Source: Trichomonas vaginalis G3 (taxonomy: Eukaryota; Parabasalia; Trichomonadida; Trichomonadidae). From it: a stretch of 64,000 nucleotides of DNA. The position numbers were made by a program, and so were the translations under genes. This document shows, piece by piece, positions 17,925-29,673 of the stretch (position 1 is the first letter of the stretch; each line of letters begins with the position of its first letter). Under the pieces are notes generated by a model. It was given only the letters and a program-made list of their open reading frames with translations. It made no database searches and had not been told where the DNA came from. The stretch spans positions 17,679,962 to 17,743,961 of the forward strand of contig NC_067208.1 of NCBI RefSeq assembly GCF_026262505.1. The letters are read 5' to 3'.

Positions 17925-18733
17925 TAGTGGGGCTTCCAGGCACTTCGTGCCTTCTAGCCCTGAGGATGAATGAGTATAATGAAGTTCTTATATACGGGTC
18001 TTCCAGGAGCTTTTCACAAAATATATATGTTTTTCATGTTTTGTCAAGATTTCATCGTAAAGACTTTGTCAAGATTTCATCGTAAAGACTTTGTCAAGAT
18101 TTCATCGTAAAGACTTTGTCAAAACTTCATCGTAAAGACTTTGTCAAAACTTCATCGTAAAATCAGACAAAAATAATGTTTAGGGTAGAAGGTTAGATAT
18201 AACCTCTTTTCTAACCTCTTTTCTACCCTCTTGAATTTGTCAAGATTTCTTCGTAAATGTTTTGTCAAGACTTCTTCGTAAATGTTTTGTCAAGACTTCT
18301 TCGTAAATGTTTTGTCAAGATTTCATCGTAAAATCAGACAAAAATAATGTTTAGGGTAGAAGGTTAGATATAACCTCTTTTCTAACCTCTTTTCTACCCT
18401 CTTGAATTTTCATGAAATTTACACCAAAAATATACTACTAGGGTCATTTACGAAGAAATCTCAACAAAGTCTTTACGATGAAATCTCAACAAAACATAGA
18501 CAAGAAAGTTCATGAGAAATTAGATGAAGAAGTCTTAACAAAGTCTTTACGAAGAAATTCATGAAAATTCAAGAGGGTAGAAAAGAGGTTAGAAAAGAGG
18601 TTATATCTAGCCTTCTACCCTAAAATATATTTTTGGGTCATTTACGCTCATTTACGAAGAAATCTCAACAAAGTCTTTACGAAGAAGTCACAATAAAACA
18701 TCTGTCAAAAACCGCTTTTTAACTTCACTTAAA
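17893..18733. repeat. Left terminal and subterminal region of Polinton 2
   Basis: It runs from the A30 tract and terminal hairpin (GGCAC-GAA-GTGCC, about 17941-17953) into a tandem of 25-bp units TTTGTCAAGATTTCATCGTA at about 18035-18165 and again at about 18233-18330. Three copies of the palindromic GGTTAGATATAACC module lie at about 18181-18237, 18352-18404 and, inverted, 18573-18634. No gene is seen. Confidence 0.85.
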
Positions 18734-20515
18734 ATGCCACGTAAGCTACGTAAGAATATACGTAAGAGGAAGAGAGCATTGAAACATCCAATAGTAAAAC
18801 TGACACCACAACAACAGTTGCAACAACAAATGCTGAATGACCCCACTATGTTGCAACAAATGTCAAGCAATCCTATGCTTTTAAACCGAGTCATTGGTGC
18901 ACAGAGTGGAGGTTTAAGAGCGGGACTTTTAGCGAAAATGGCAGGCTATGGTGGAGCTGCAGACGGAACAGCCTATAACCCTCAAAGTCAAATGAATTTG
19001 AGTTCACTCAAAAATCAAATAACAGATGTCAAAAAGTCAAACATAGACATACAGAAGCAAATAAGTGAAAACGAAAAGAAACTAGAATATGACAGACACA
19101 CAAAGAAACTCAATGAGTTAAACGTAGAGAAAAAGAAGAAAGAAGAACAACTGAAAGAACTAAGTACAGAGGAATATGCGAAAAAAGTGTCAGAAAAAGC
19201 AGCAGAAGTAGCAAAAATGGAACAAGATGTTGTAAATTTGAAAAACCATACTACTCGATATAAAGTACTGAAAGATGAAGAAATAAAACAAAAAGCCCTG
19301 AAGACATATATGGATAGCGATGAGTATAAAAAGAAGTTGAAGCAAATGTAAAGGCAGAAAAACTTTTACAGTTGCAAAACCAAACCGTACAGTATGAAAA
19401 CTTAGCACAAGAAAGTAAAAATAACGACGCAGCCATGCAAAAGGCAATGAAAAGCGCAGAATATATAAAGCTAACAATGACTGGTTAGATGCCCAAGCCA
19501 ACGCTAAAGCAGCCCAGCTTATAGGGTCAATAAGGACAAAAATACAAGCGGATGAAGACAGTTCAAATGAAGCTTTAACAAATGCTGACTTTAAGAACGC
19601 CTTCGAAGCTCTTCATAGTAAGGTGAAACAAGTGAACGACTTCTCATCTGGAAAGAAACTGAAGTCTGAAGGTTTCGACAAAGAGTTAAAAGAAGTAGCA
19701 CAAAATATGACGAAAATAACAGATGCAGCAACGAGACAGGCAGTTCAAAGTGCCTATGACGCCGTTAGAGCAACTGTTGTGAAAAGTCAAGAAAAAGAGT
19801 TACAACAGACCAAAACAGACCTAGTAAATGCTTTCTTAAGAACGAAAAGTCAGGTAGGACATTACGCTGCAGATGGAACATATGTGCCAGCTGGTGGAAC
19901 TTATATACCAGCTGTGGAACTTATATACTAGCTAGTGGAACTTATATACCACCAAACCCTCCAAGAGAAGCACCTGCACCAGGACTACCTAAAACATTTA
20001 CATCGTCACATGGACAAGACACAGGCATGCACCAAAACCAACACAACAACCAACAGTTCAAAACCCTGCACAACAACCACCTCCACAACCAGCACAACAA
20101 CCAACACAAACCAGCACAACCAACAGTTCAAAACCCTGCACCAACAACCACAAACAGAGCAAGGACATAAAAGAAGTAGAGAACAAGGAAACCAAGAATT
20201 CTTAAAAATGCTTAAAGAAGAGTGTGGTTTCCCAGATACTGTTGACTTTAGTGACAGATATAAAGAAGCTATTGAAAGTTCAAGGATGGAAATACTGACC
20301 CGAACCTATTTAGCTTTATGGCTCAGCACCAAAGGATATAATTCAAACCTGGAAAATACAAGCTCGCTAAGGGATATGATTTAATAGCATATCATCCAAA
20401 TGACATGAACGAATTTACTCCGAGATATTTGATGTCAGAGCTAAATGACAATACAACTTTCGTCATGAAACGCGTAAAAAATAGAGACGGAACGAAAGAA
20501 AAAGCTTTATGAATG
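18734..20515 (+). pseudogene. Long coiled-coil protein with basic N-terminus, several breaks
   Basis: It starts MPRKLRKNIRKRKRALKHPI, a strongly basic segment, then a Gln-rich part, a Gly-rich part (GGLRAGLLAKMAGYGG) and long heptad-like Lys/Glu helices. Further on are Thr/Pro/Gln-rich parts. It is the first gene from the left end. Basic plus coiled-coil composition fits a core or DNA-condensing virion protein. No family is recognised, and the region is clearly broken in several places. Confidence 0.55.
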
Positions 20516-20563
20516 CGGATGACTAGATAGGGAAATTGTTAAAACGGTCTCGGAATATATGAA

Positions 20564-21981
20564 ATGCCAGCAGATGAGGTACAAGAAACTCCACAGGAAG
20601 AAGTTCAGATACAACCAGACATGGAAGAAATAGTTCAGCAACAACAGCTAGAAGAGCCTGAAGGAAACGAACAAGTCCTTCCTTTGGAAACTAACTTCAC
20701 AGAACTAGATGAAGATTTGGAACAGCCGAAAAATCTTGACCCTCAACAAGAGTATGCGGAGAATATGGAATCTTTCCAAGAGTCTAAAAAAAATTCGGCT
20801 GACATAGTAGAAGAATATCGAAAAATGTTTGCCGACATACAAAAGACTCCAACACCAGATGAAAATATCCAGCATAGAATGGAAGAACTGAAAAAAAATG
20901 TACACAAATACAACAACCCTTTTTACTTACGAGCATTTAACGTTCAATCTTCGGATGAACTCGGTGAAGATAAAAGGTTAAATTTCAAGAAAACATATAG
21001 AAATGAAACATTGTTTAAAGTTCATTCAGAACCTAACCAAGATGGAAACAAACCTACTTTTGTTTCTGCAGACGATGGAACTACAATGAGATGGGGTCAT
21101 AAAGCTAACCCGGATAGGTGGTTCATAAACTTACAACCTCAATTCCAAGAAGTTGTAGACGCAATGGAAGTCAATGGTGAACCAGATATAGCTGGTATTT
21201 TAAGCGCGGCTTTAATGCCATTGAAAGATATGAAACATGCAGATATTTTGGACCAGTATGAAATGAACATGGCTGATGGAAATATAACACCTGACGTTCT
21301 AGAACATTTATCTCAAAGAACTACACAGAACCATAGAGATGGTATATTTGGTGAAGAGTTTAGAAAGAAAGTTAGGGAGAGCGAAGGAAGAGAACCTATT
21401 GTACATGACCTTGCAAACGAAAGTTTACAAAATGTCATAAAAACTTACTTTGCAGACAATGAACCGAGAAGGGATGAATATTTAAGAAAACTCAAATGGA
21501 CAGTACCAAATGAAATGTTAGTATTGAAAAACATGTTCCTTGACAAAATAAAACCAACTACAGAAATAAACGACGCAAGACTGAAAGATTGGGTAGAAGC
21601 TTTCCCATTCACAAAAGATATAGTTGGTAACATGGAAAGAAAACCAGAATGGCTACAAAAACATATATTTGGAAACGAGCATATTCCATATGGACAGGCA
21701 CTGTTTGAAGAGCTTGAACCGGAAACTCAGGAAAGAGTCATGCAAACAATACGCGAAGACTCAAATACAACTATGACAAACTCTTTCTAGGATATAGGTT
21801 ACCTGAGATGGGCGACCAGAGCCAAAAGGCAAAAAGGACATGGGAAATTTGCAACATACTAGATGAACATAATGCAAAGATGCAACAACTTCAAGCAGAG
21901 GGCAATGAAGGAAAAAGAAGAGTTAAAAACTCAGTCAGGAAGAAAGTAAAGCTTGGTCGTGGGTTCTATTATGACATATAA
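20564..21981 (+). pseudogene. Large acidic virion-like protein, about one break
   Basis: It starts MPADEVQETPQEEVQIQPDM. The N-terminus is acidic and Gln/Pro-rich, and a folded part of about 300 residues follows (for example NPFYLRAFNVQSSDELGED and KWTVPNEMLVLKNMFLDKI). The end is basic (KNSVRKKVKLGRGFYYDI). It lies directly before the capsid gene, where Polintons and related viruses keep structural genes. The family is not recognised. Confidence 0.55.
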
Positions 21982-22013
21982 ATCCAACTATTCTATATTT
22001 TTACTCATATGAA

Positions 22014-23477
22014 ATGTACGCCGCTCAGAATATAACGCCAACAGTTTTGGATGCTATGAATGGAAATGTTTCCGAATGGTATAACGAATGCGACAATGCC
22101 ATTAGAAGGTCAGAAATAGTTCCTGGAACTTACGAATATACAACTGCTGTTTCTTATGGAAACGTAGGTGAGTTTGGAGAAGGTTCTTCAACAACAGTAG
22201 ATATTGCTTGCGACAGGTTTCATATATTTCTATTGACAACTCTTTCTTATACGTGGAACAAGACATTGAAATAAAACCTTCTGCCAAGTTGTCTGACAAG
22301 AAAGGTTGCAATGGAATTTTCTATGTCGGATACCAATATGCTCCAGAAGTTTTCATGGGATATAAGATATATTCTAACTCTGACTTAGTTCAAACAGTAA
22401 CATGGGCAAACTATGAATGGTTCGCTTTGAGAAACTCAGTACAACCACAAGCTAGAGAACAAACAGACCAGTATGCAACTATTGAGAAAATAAGAAGACT
22501 TGACCCTAACGTTCCAGGAGTTTATGTTGACCTTTCTGGACAAACTGCAGCAGCAGTAACCAAAGTAAAACTGAAACTTAGAGTTCCTTTGTCATCTTTC
22601 CTCATCTTCAGGTTTTTAAGATACTTGCCAAACTGGGCAGGAAAAATTTCTATCGAACTTACTCCAAGCAAAAATAACTTAGTCATTGCACCAACACAAG
22701 ACCCATTCACTCTTACAGACGTAAAGGGAGCAAATCAAACGTCATTCGCCGACTTTTGCAAAGACAAAGTTGACTTAGACTTTGGTTTCTCAAACCTCAA
22801 CACTGAAGTAAACTATTATTTCAATGCTGCTGGAACTGCTTGGGACCCAGTTAAGTTCACATGCGAAAAGTTTGAATGCAAGAGAATAGAAAGCAGACTT
22901 GCAGTCTATATGTTGGACCCAGATATTTCAAATGCTTTAGCTGCCAAATATATTGCAGTTCCACTTATGTTCCCTATACACCAAATATCTGTCAAAGACT
23001 TTGCAGGTGAAGTTGGAAACCAAAGTGCTGACCCAGGTGCAAGAACAGATATTGCTTAACAACTGCAATGAAACATGCAGATACTATGTTTGTACTGTTC
23101 AGACGAACTATAAATGACTATTCTTGCTTCTACAACCCTGGTATTAAATACCATATAAACATAGATGGCAAATACTATCCAAGAGAAGAATATTCTACAG
23201 TTGAGGATATGAGGTCATACAACTTGACATTAGATGCTATGAACTTTAACAACAACTTCACAACAACCATTAACCCTGAAATGCAAAGTTCTATTATGCC
23301 ATATGTGAAAGTATGGACTCATACAGGAGGTCAAAAACTCAATATACAAATGGAGACCGTTCAAACTTTTGGCTTGGCATTCCATTTGCTGACTCAGAAG
23401 ACTTTATGGGTGGTATTTCAACTGTTGGTACAGTTCAAATACAATATACTGGTGACAGAGACGGTCCAGATGAATGA
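22014..23477 (+). pseudogene. Major capsid protein (double jelly-roll type), about two breaks
   Basis: It starts MYAAQNITPTVLDAMNGNVS. The region encodes about 480 residues rich in beta strands with segments such as VKLKLRVPLSSFLIFRF, AGKISIELTPSKNNLVIAP and AVYMLDPDISNAL. The size, the position before a small jelly-roll gene, and the Polinton setting fit the major capsid protein that forms the icosahedral shell. The assignment rests on context and predicted fold, not on a search. No copy is visible for element 1, whose left part is outside the window. Confidence 0.65.
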
Positions 23478-23509
23478 AGCAAAGAAGTTTACAAAACCAA
23501 TAGCACTTT

Positions 23510-23927
23510 TCACGGAAGATGCTCTTTTGAAGATTCGTTCGATGAAACCTGCTGGGGCTCCTCAGATTGGCATAACGACAGCTTCCATCGAGCAGATTTT
23601 GGCAGCAGGTCAGTAAGTTGTTCTTGAACTGACTTCTCTCCGTCAAATATTGACAGTACGCCAGTTTTGATATAATATTGTATTATAAACTTACCTTTAG
23701 AAATATCGGTCAGTTTTGTTGTTATATTTTTGTCTGCTTCAAGAACTTTCACCATCTCGGTTATACCAACTTTCTTTGCTTTATGAAAATATTTTGGTTC
23801 AGCAAAGACTGCTATTCTATAACATTTTCCATTGTTTGTAAAGAACTATTCTGTCAATGAACTTGTATTGTTTGTGTGTGTAAACTTTGTTTTGCTTCAA
23901 TTCGAAGAGATACTCAAATACGTCCAT
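23510..23927 (-). pseudogene. Small conserved protein convergent with the capsid gene, about one break
   Basis: The region starts MDVFEYLFELKQNKVYTHKQ and ends KSARWKLSLCQSEEPQQ and beyond. It is read opposite to the capsid gene, about 30 bp from its end. It begins about 20 bp from the divergent gene at 23946. I recognise no family. Confidence 0.5.
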
Positions 23928-23945
23928 CTTTTTATTCTAAGTAAA

Positions 23946-24251
23946 ATGTCATTTCCGAAAAATAGAAGCGTAAGTGTTTCAAAAGGTTTAATGGCGGTGG
24001 CAGATGTGAAGTTAAATTCACCAACTCAAACAAACAGTCAAAGTGTTGTTGTCAATGTCAAAGAAAGAGATGTTGAAGTGGGGAAACCATACGAAGACGA
24101 AGATGGTATAACAATAGTTCCTGTAAAAGAACAACCAACATATCCTGAAGTTAGCAGAGACTTAAGTTCTGTTGCAGATATTCGAAACGACTACCAACAA
24201 CTTAAAGACAAACTTAAAACTCAGGAGAAGATTTGTCAAGCTTTGGTATAA
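23946..24251 (+). CDS. 101-residue conserved protein, unknown role
   Basis: It starts MSFPKNRSVSVSKGLMAVAD. Ser/Val-rich at the start, acidic in the middle (GKPYEDEDGITIVP), and a short coiled-coil end (DYQQLKDKLKTQEKICQALV). It looks whole. The leader CTAAGTAAA precedes the ATG. Its stop overlaps the next start by one base (TAATG), so the two genes are coupled. It lies among capsid genes. Confidence 0.6.
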   Translation: MSFPKNRSVSVSKGLMAVADVKLNSPTQTNSQSVVVNVKERDVEVGKPYEDEDGITIVPVKEQPTYPEVSRDLSSVADIRNDYQQLKDKLKTQEKICQALV

Positions 24252-24526
24252 TGTTAAACTTGGTCGAACACAACCCTGTAAAAGTGAACTCATATGTCAT
24301 CGCACCTCATGAAATTTTGAAAGAACTATTGAAACTTTTGACAGAGGCAGACGATATAAACATCAAAGAAATAGAACCCGACATTGCTTGCTGTGGTGTT
24401 TCATATAATGTCATTGACAAGATATACGTTATGAAAGGAGGTGAAACGTTGAACTTAAAATATAGTTTCCCAGACGTCATAAAAATATTTGACGACCACA
24501 ACATTTCATTAAAATTTACTTGCTAA
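24251..24526 (+). CDS. 91-residue conserved protein, unknown role
   Basis: It starts MLNLVEHNPVKVNSYVIAPH. It is compact, with helix-strand character and two adjacent Cys (DIACCGVSYNVI). I chose the ATG overlapping the previous stop over an upstream non-ATG start. It looks whole and is followed after four bases by the next gene. No family is recognised. Confidence 0.6.
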   Translation: MLNLVEHNPVKVNSYVIAPHEILKELLKLLTEADDINIKEIEPDIACCGVSYNVIDKIYVMKGGETLNLKYSFPDVIKIFDDHNISLKFTC

Positions 24527-24530
24527 GTAA

Positions 24531-25337
24531 ATGGCAGAAGACATAGTGGTTTATACTATTACGACTAAAAACCCTGAGTCATATAATTCTATAACAACAA
24601 ACTTACAAAGTCCTCAAGGACGATATTGTAAACTGACCTTAAACACGATGACGACTAAAGCCTGTTTTGCTCTTTTGACACCAGAAGACTTTGTTGTTGT
24701 GAATGGTAAAAAATACTTCTTTGAAGATACTTACTCAGATATACCACCAACAGGTTTTGTTGACTTATTTAATACTTTAAGGACGGATGTAACATGTGCT
24801 GCAACTAGAGCAGGTTTCATTATGTTTGGATGTCCGACTGAGTTTAGTATAAACGATATGAGCTATAATACAAAACTTATATCTGGTTTTTACTACCAAC
24901 AGTTTCCTATAACAGGAAAAGGTGTCATACAAGGTTTGTCTGTTCCATTGACTTTAAGTACACCTATTTTATATATTGTTTCAAACTTAGGTTCAAAGTG
25001 TTATTCGAATGTCGACAGAAACTACTATGACCAAAAGATACTCATGCGTATAAACAACACTTTCTCTGCTGGTTTGCCTATTGTTCATTCGAATGCAGAG
25101 TTTTCAGCTTTAGTAAACTCAAACACTTTAGCAAACATAAACTTAACCTTAGTTGACGCAAACTTTGTTCCTGTAAAACTTTTATGTCCTATGTATTTGT
25201 CAATGACGGCAGAAAGTTTCGAATTGGAAGATGCAACTGGTGAAAGTATTGTACTACAAGAACAACTTCAACAACAAATAGCTCAAGAACAACAAATGCA
25301 ACAAATGGAACAAATGCAACAACAAGCTCAAGAATAA
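24531..25337 (+). CDS. Minor capsid (penton-like, single jelly-roll) candidate
   Basis: It encodes 268 residues starting MAEDIVVYTITTKNPESYNS. About 230 residues are beta-rich (CKLTLNTMTTKACFALLTP, GVIQGLSVPLTLSTPILYIV), then a Gln/Met-rich tail of about 30 residues. Polintons keep a single jelly-roll minor capsid gene close to the major capsid gene, and length and position fit. It looks whole. The call is inference from context and strand pattern; no search was possible. Confidence 0.5.
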   Translation: MAEDIVVYTITTKNPESYNSITTNLQSPQGRYCKLTLNTMTTKACFALLTPEDFVVVNGKKYFFEDTYSDIPPTGFVDLFNTLRTDVTCAATRAGFIMFGCPTEFSINDMSYNTKLISGFYYQQFPITGKGVIQGLSVPLTLSTPILYIVSNLGSKCYSNVDRNYYDQKILMRINNTFSAGLPIVHSNAEFSALVNSNTLANINLTLVDANFVPVKLLCPMYLSMTAESFELEDATGESIVLQEQLQQQIAQEQQMQQMEQMQQQAQE

Positions 25338-25365
25338 AAAAATATTTTTTTTTATTTTTATAAAA

Positions 25366-26590
25366 ATGTACAGAATAGACGTTTCAGATTTTTATGACTT
25401 CCAAGCGTTCAGAAATATGTGTCCATTTAGAGACTATAACAAAGCAGTCGAGAATTTGAAACGTTTAGTCATTTATGTCGACTCTGCCCCAGAATGTTAT
25501 GTCATGAAAGAATGGGATGTTGTCTTTAACAAACCAAGAGCACAATAGTTTCAGAACAAGAATGTAGACAGAAACTTAAGAAAATAAAAGTCGTACAAGT
25601 TGGTATGAAGATGTTAGATGCTTGGGATATCTTATTGTCAAAGTTAGAAGATTTTTCAGTTCGAGGTATAAAGTTTATACACCTTCTCCAAACTTCTATT
25701 CTATCTTCACTGGATATAAATACGAACAAGTAGAATGGAAAGAAAATTATAGAAGCTTGGTTAGACCATGTCAAAGAAATTATATGCAATGGAAACGAAA
25801 GAGTCTATGAGTATATCTTATGTTGGTTTGCAAACATCTTACAACATCCAAGTGCTAAAAATGAAACTGCTCTCATTATAATTGGAAAACAAGGAACTGG
25901 TAAGAACACTTTCTTTACAGATATCTTATGCAAACTGTTAGAGGGCTATTCGAACCGAATATGACAAACTTAGAAAACATCTGCGGTAAATTTAACTCTT
26001 CAATAGAGAATATGAAACTTATAGTATGTAACGAACTTCAAAGTATAGATACAACAAAAGTTTTAAACTCAGATGCTTTGAAGAGTCTTATAACAGACAA
26101 AGTTGGAGTTGTTGAAAGAAAATATAAAGACCAAAGAGTTTGTGAAAATGTTGCAAACTTCATTATGGTTTCAAACAATGTTCCGATGAAGTTAGAAAGT
26201 TCTGACAGAAGATATGTAGTTGTCAGAACGTCAGATTCTCATATGCAAGATACAGAATATTTTGACGACTTAGCAGAAACTTTGACACCTAACTTTTACA
26301 ACCACTTGTTCTCATATTTCATGACATTAGATATTTCTAAGTTCAATCCAAGACAAATTCCACATACCGAAGAAAGACAAACATTGTTAGAAGCAAACAA
26401 GAGTGTATATGAACTGTTTATAGATGAGACTAACTTTGAGTGTTTAGATGAAAGGTCATTGTACGATGAATATAAACAATATTGTCAAGAGTATGGTTAT
26501 ATGACAGCGTCTAAACGAACATTCTTGGCAAATGTCAAAAATCTTTTAGATGTTCAGAATGGTATATACAAAGAAAATTTTTATGAGTAA
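25366..26590 (+). pseudogene. SF3 primase-helicase (D5-like), about three breaks
   Basis: The ATPase core shows Walker A IIGKQGTGKNTFF, a Walker B region LIVCNELQ, and the SF3 motif C NFIMVSNNVPM, then a C-terminal part matching 1-319. D5-like enzymes unwind DNA and often carry a primase domain. It starts with a TTTATAAAAATG leader 28 bp after the previous gene. It is the most broken of the replication genes. Confidence 0.78.
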
Positions 26591-26624
26591 ATTTAAAAAA
26601 ATATTTTTTTATCCGATAGAAAAG

Positions 26625-27044
26625 ATGACGAAATATATTTCAGTAAATAAGTACATGACAGAAGTCAAAGAAGAACTAGACCCATTCGCTTATTTGAATG
26701 TTTACTTCTACCATTTTGAAAAGTCTACATTTGACAAAGTTTGGAACATCGAACCAGTTAAGTTTGCTATTGTGACTAAAAATGGTGCGAAATTTGAAGA
26801 CTTAGACATAGAAGGTTTGTTAGCAGTCAAAGAAAATTTTGACAGAAGGTTCTCAAACCTTAAAGAAGGCAAAGCATACAAACTTGTTATACCTTATGAA
26901 CCAAAGAAAGCAGACGACTATGAATATTATGAGTCTAAGATAGTTGAAGTTCAAGGTAAATTGGGTAAAAAGATTTTAGAGTCTAAGCCAGTGTTTGCTC
27001 CTAAAGAGGAAGAGAACATTGACATTGACCCAGAAATGTTCTAA
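26625..27044 (+). CDS. Conserved Polinton protein of 139 residues (copy of 357-776)
   Basis: It starts MTKYISVNKYMTEVKEELDP and differs from the element 1 copy at few positions. It ends in the same acidic tail. It looks whole and has the same GATAGAAAAG leader. Its constancy between copies suggests selection before insertion. Function is unknown. Confidence 0.75.
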   Translation: MTKYISVNKYMTEVKEELDPFAYLNVYFYHFEKSTFDKVWNIEPVKFAIVTKNGAKFEDLDIEGLLAVKENFDRRFSNLKEGKAYKLVIPYEPKKADDYEYYESKIVEVQGKLGKKILESKPVFAPKEEENIDIDPEMF

Positions 27045-27060
27045 AAATAAAATTTTATTT

Positions 27061-27519
27061 TTACATGTCAATTCTTCTCTGGCTCTGGTTCTTCTTCTCT
27101 CTTCTTTCTTTCTTCTCTTCTCTACTTTCTTTTCTTTCTTTCTCTCTTCTTCTTCTTCTTTCTGGTGGAGTTATGTCAAATTTCTCAGAACCATATTTTG
27201 TAAAAGTTCTTTGTCCTTTAATAGCTCTTCTATTCTGTTTTCTATTTCATCTTCAAGAACAGCGCATGTGTCTTCTTTGCATTCTAAGAACTTTTGTTGG
27301 ACTTCATCTTTCCAATCGGCGTCATCTCTGTCAACAAGTCTGTCATTGACAAATTTTAAGACTGCTCTGTAATGTTTTATGGTTCTTGTCATATTCCCAG
27401 AAACAGAACTTTAGAACAAATTCACCTTTCTTGTTTACACTATGTAAGATTTTATGGTCGACAGATGTTTTGCTGTCGAAAAGTTTGTCTCGAATATAGA
27501 TAGCGAAATCGCTAGACAT
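27061..27519 (-). pseudogene. Small charged protein (copy of 793-1239), about three breaks
   Basis: It starts MSSDFAIYIRDKLFDSKTSV and has the same neighbours as in element 1: convergent with the 139-residue gene and divergent from the packaging ATPase. Confidence 0.6.
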
Positions 27520-27555
27520 TTTCAAAAAGATAAAAATTTTAATTTTTCTAAAAAT

Positions 27556-28423
27556 ATGTTAGAAAAAAAGTTTGCTGACATTGACAAGAAATTTGAGAAT
27601 GTTTTAAAGAACAAGAGGAAGTTAGAAAATGCTCAGATAAAACCCATACATGACAAGTTCTTATTTGCTCAGAATGGTATAACAGGTCTAATTGCACCAC
27701 CTGGGTCGGGTAAGACTTTCACTTATCTTAAAATGGCTGCACAACAACAAGAACTAGATGAGAAGAACCCATTCTATGAGTTAGTAGTCATTTGTAGTAC
27801 TTCTGGTCAATTTGACCAAACCGTAATTCGTTCAAAGATATTATAAAAAGTCTAAGTTAGTATGTATAAAAGACTCTGAGTTGTTAGATTGGATAAAGAA
27901 GTACCAAAGAAGAGTTTTGAAGTACAATGCTATAAATGAGTATATAAATTCGAAGTTTAAAGACCCAAATGAGGAAATGCAGAGAATATTAGAGAAGAAA
28001 CACTTCAGAAACAAACAGAAAGAGATAGAATACATTTCGAAGAAATTGCAATCTTACGATTGGAAGACTTACCCTCATAGATGTCTTCTTATCTTAGATG
28101 ACTTTGCTTCTCATCCTTTGTTAAAGAACAGAGAACAAGACATGTGTCGAATTCTTAAGAAGCTCAGACACTTTAACATTTCAGTTGTCATTTGTGTACA
28201 GACAGCCAAGAGTTTAAGTAAGGATGTAAAGAGAATACTTACTGACATTGTACTTTTCCCTGGATTGTCCGAAGACGATTTCATGGAACTTATGAAAGAG
28301 TCCATGGCAGGTAAGTTTGACAGACATGAACTATGGGAGAAGTACAAAGTCATACAAGACCCTCATACTTCTTTCAGAATTCACATCTACGCGAACAAAG
28401 TTCAAATTGTAAAAAGTCAATAA
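27556..28423 (+). pseudogene. A32-like packaging ATPase (copy of 1276-2151), about one break
   Basis: Walker A APPGSGKT and Walker B CLLILDDF are both present, and the sequence is almost the same as in element 1. It begins MLEKKFADIDKKFENVL. It would drive DNA packaging in a virion-forming Polinton. Confidence 0.8.
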
Positions 28424-28758
28424 AAATAAATGGTTCATTTACTCTGCTTGTTTGAAGTTGTCAAAATACTCTGTTATTTTTCACTGTTTTCATAGAGTTT
28501 TGGCTACCCCTGTAAAAGTCGGTCTAGAGAAATTTCATGAAATTTGGTCATTTTTTTCAGCAAAAATATATTTTAGGGTAGAAGGTTAGATATAACCTCT
28601 TTTCTAACCTCTTTTCTACCCCATATGTCCTTACTGAAAAAGTACGTGTTCCATATGTCATTTTACTCAGAATTTTACTCAGAATTCAATAAAAATATAT
28701 TTTAGGGTAGAAGGTTAGATATAACCTCTTTTCTAACCTCTTTTCTACCCCAGTTATT
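28424..28758. repeat. Intergenic repeat block
   Basis: No gene is seen. Two direct copies of the GGTTAGATATAACC module, each preceded by AAAATATATTTTAGGGTAGA, lie at about 28560-28625 and 28684-28752. Confidence 0.75.
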
Positions 28759-29673
28759 TTATAAGCGTTTTACATGGTAAACATTGTGAATTCGTGAAAT
28801 TCTAAACAGTTTTGTAGCTTCTATTTCTTCTGTCAGTACATCGAATGTTTTCACAATGCCGAAAGTTTCTTTATATTTCTTCTTGACGTCAGATAGAAGG
28901 AAATCGTCAGCTGTTGGATAGTTTTTGTTCAGAAATGTCAACATGTCCATTTTATCTTCTGCTGGTTTCTCTACTTCTTTCTTTAAGTCAGCATAGTCGT
29001 TTCGCATACGTTCTATCTCTTTGACGGAGTAGTTATATTTCCTCATTGCTGCTTTACATTTTGAACATTGTGGGTTCATTTTTGCGTTATATTCTGAAAC
29101 CTTACCTGCTAGTATGACTAAGGCGTCAATTGCTCTCTTTAACTCAAAAGTTGCGGGTTTTATTTGTTCGTTCCATACCTTACCCCTACTATCTTTATCT
29201 CTTATTTCCCAAACACATTTTGCAACTAACGAAACAAAGTTGTCGTAGGTCTTAAACTCCCCAGATTTGTATATGTCAGAGATGTTCTTATATACCATAT
29301 CGCAATCTTTGTCCATGACTTTGTGGTTGCAATGAAATCCAAGAAACTCATAGTTAACCTTTCGTATGAACTTCTTTATTTCTACTGAGTCAGTTGCTTT
29401 GACTTCTATTTCGTCGAATTCAGGAATAGTTAGTTTTTGTTGTTGGATTTCAGGCAATTTGGGTAAATGGTCAATAATGTCCTGCATTTCATAAAGATAC
29501 TGTTCATTTGTTTCATCTTTCGCACTACAGTCTAAATTACTTGTTAAAAGTTCTTGCTTTATCTTCTGGATTTTTGTTTCGAAAGTATATGAAGAAGGAA
29601 TGAAGCTTTTCATCTCTACTAACATTGACGTAGGATTCATGACTAAAGAGTTTGGTGCTGTTGTTGCTAACAT
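28759..29673 (-). CDS. Conserved Polinton protein of 304 residues (copy of 4219-5133)
   Basis: It starts MLATTAPNSLVMNPTSMLVE and has exactly the length of the element 1 copy, with the same central CSKCKAAMRKYN Cys pair. I chose this start by alignment to that copy; the frame also runs 24 codons further upstream. It looks whole. The differences cluster in the middle and the C-terminus. Role unknown. Confidence 0.75.
   Translation of the reverse strand: MLATTAPNSLVMNPTSMLVEMKSFIPSSYTFETKIQKIKQELLTSNLDCSAKDETNEQYLYEMQDIIDHLPKLPEIQQQKLTIPEFDEIEVKATDSVEIKKFIRKVNYEFLGFHCNHKVMDKDCDMVYKNISDIYKSGEFKTYDNFVSLVAKCVWEIRDKDSRGKVWNEQIKPATFELKRAIDALVILAGKVSEYNAKMNPQCSKCKAAMRKYNYSVKEIERMRNDYADLKKEVEKPAEDKMDMLTFLNKNYPTADDFLLSDVKKKYKETFGIVKTFDVLTEEIEATKLFRISRIHNVYHVKRL

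Noticed and set aside
18734-26590. Maturation protease expected in a Polinton
   Set aside because: I looked for a Cys/His Ulp1-like pattern in the capsid block and saw none that I could defend.
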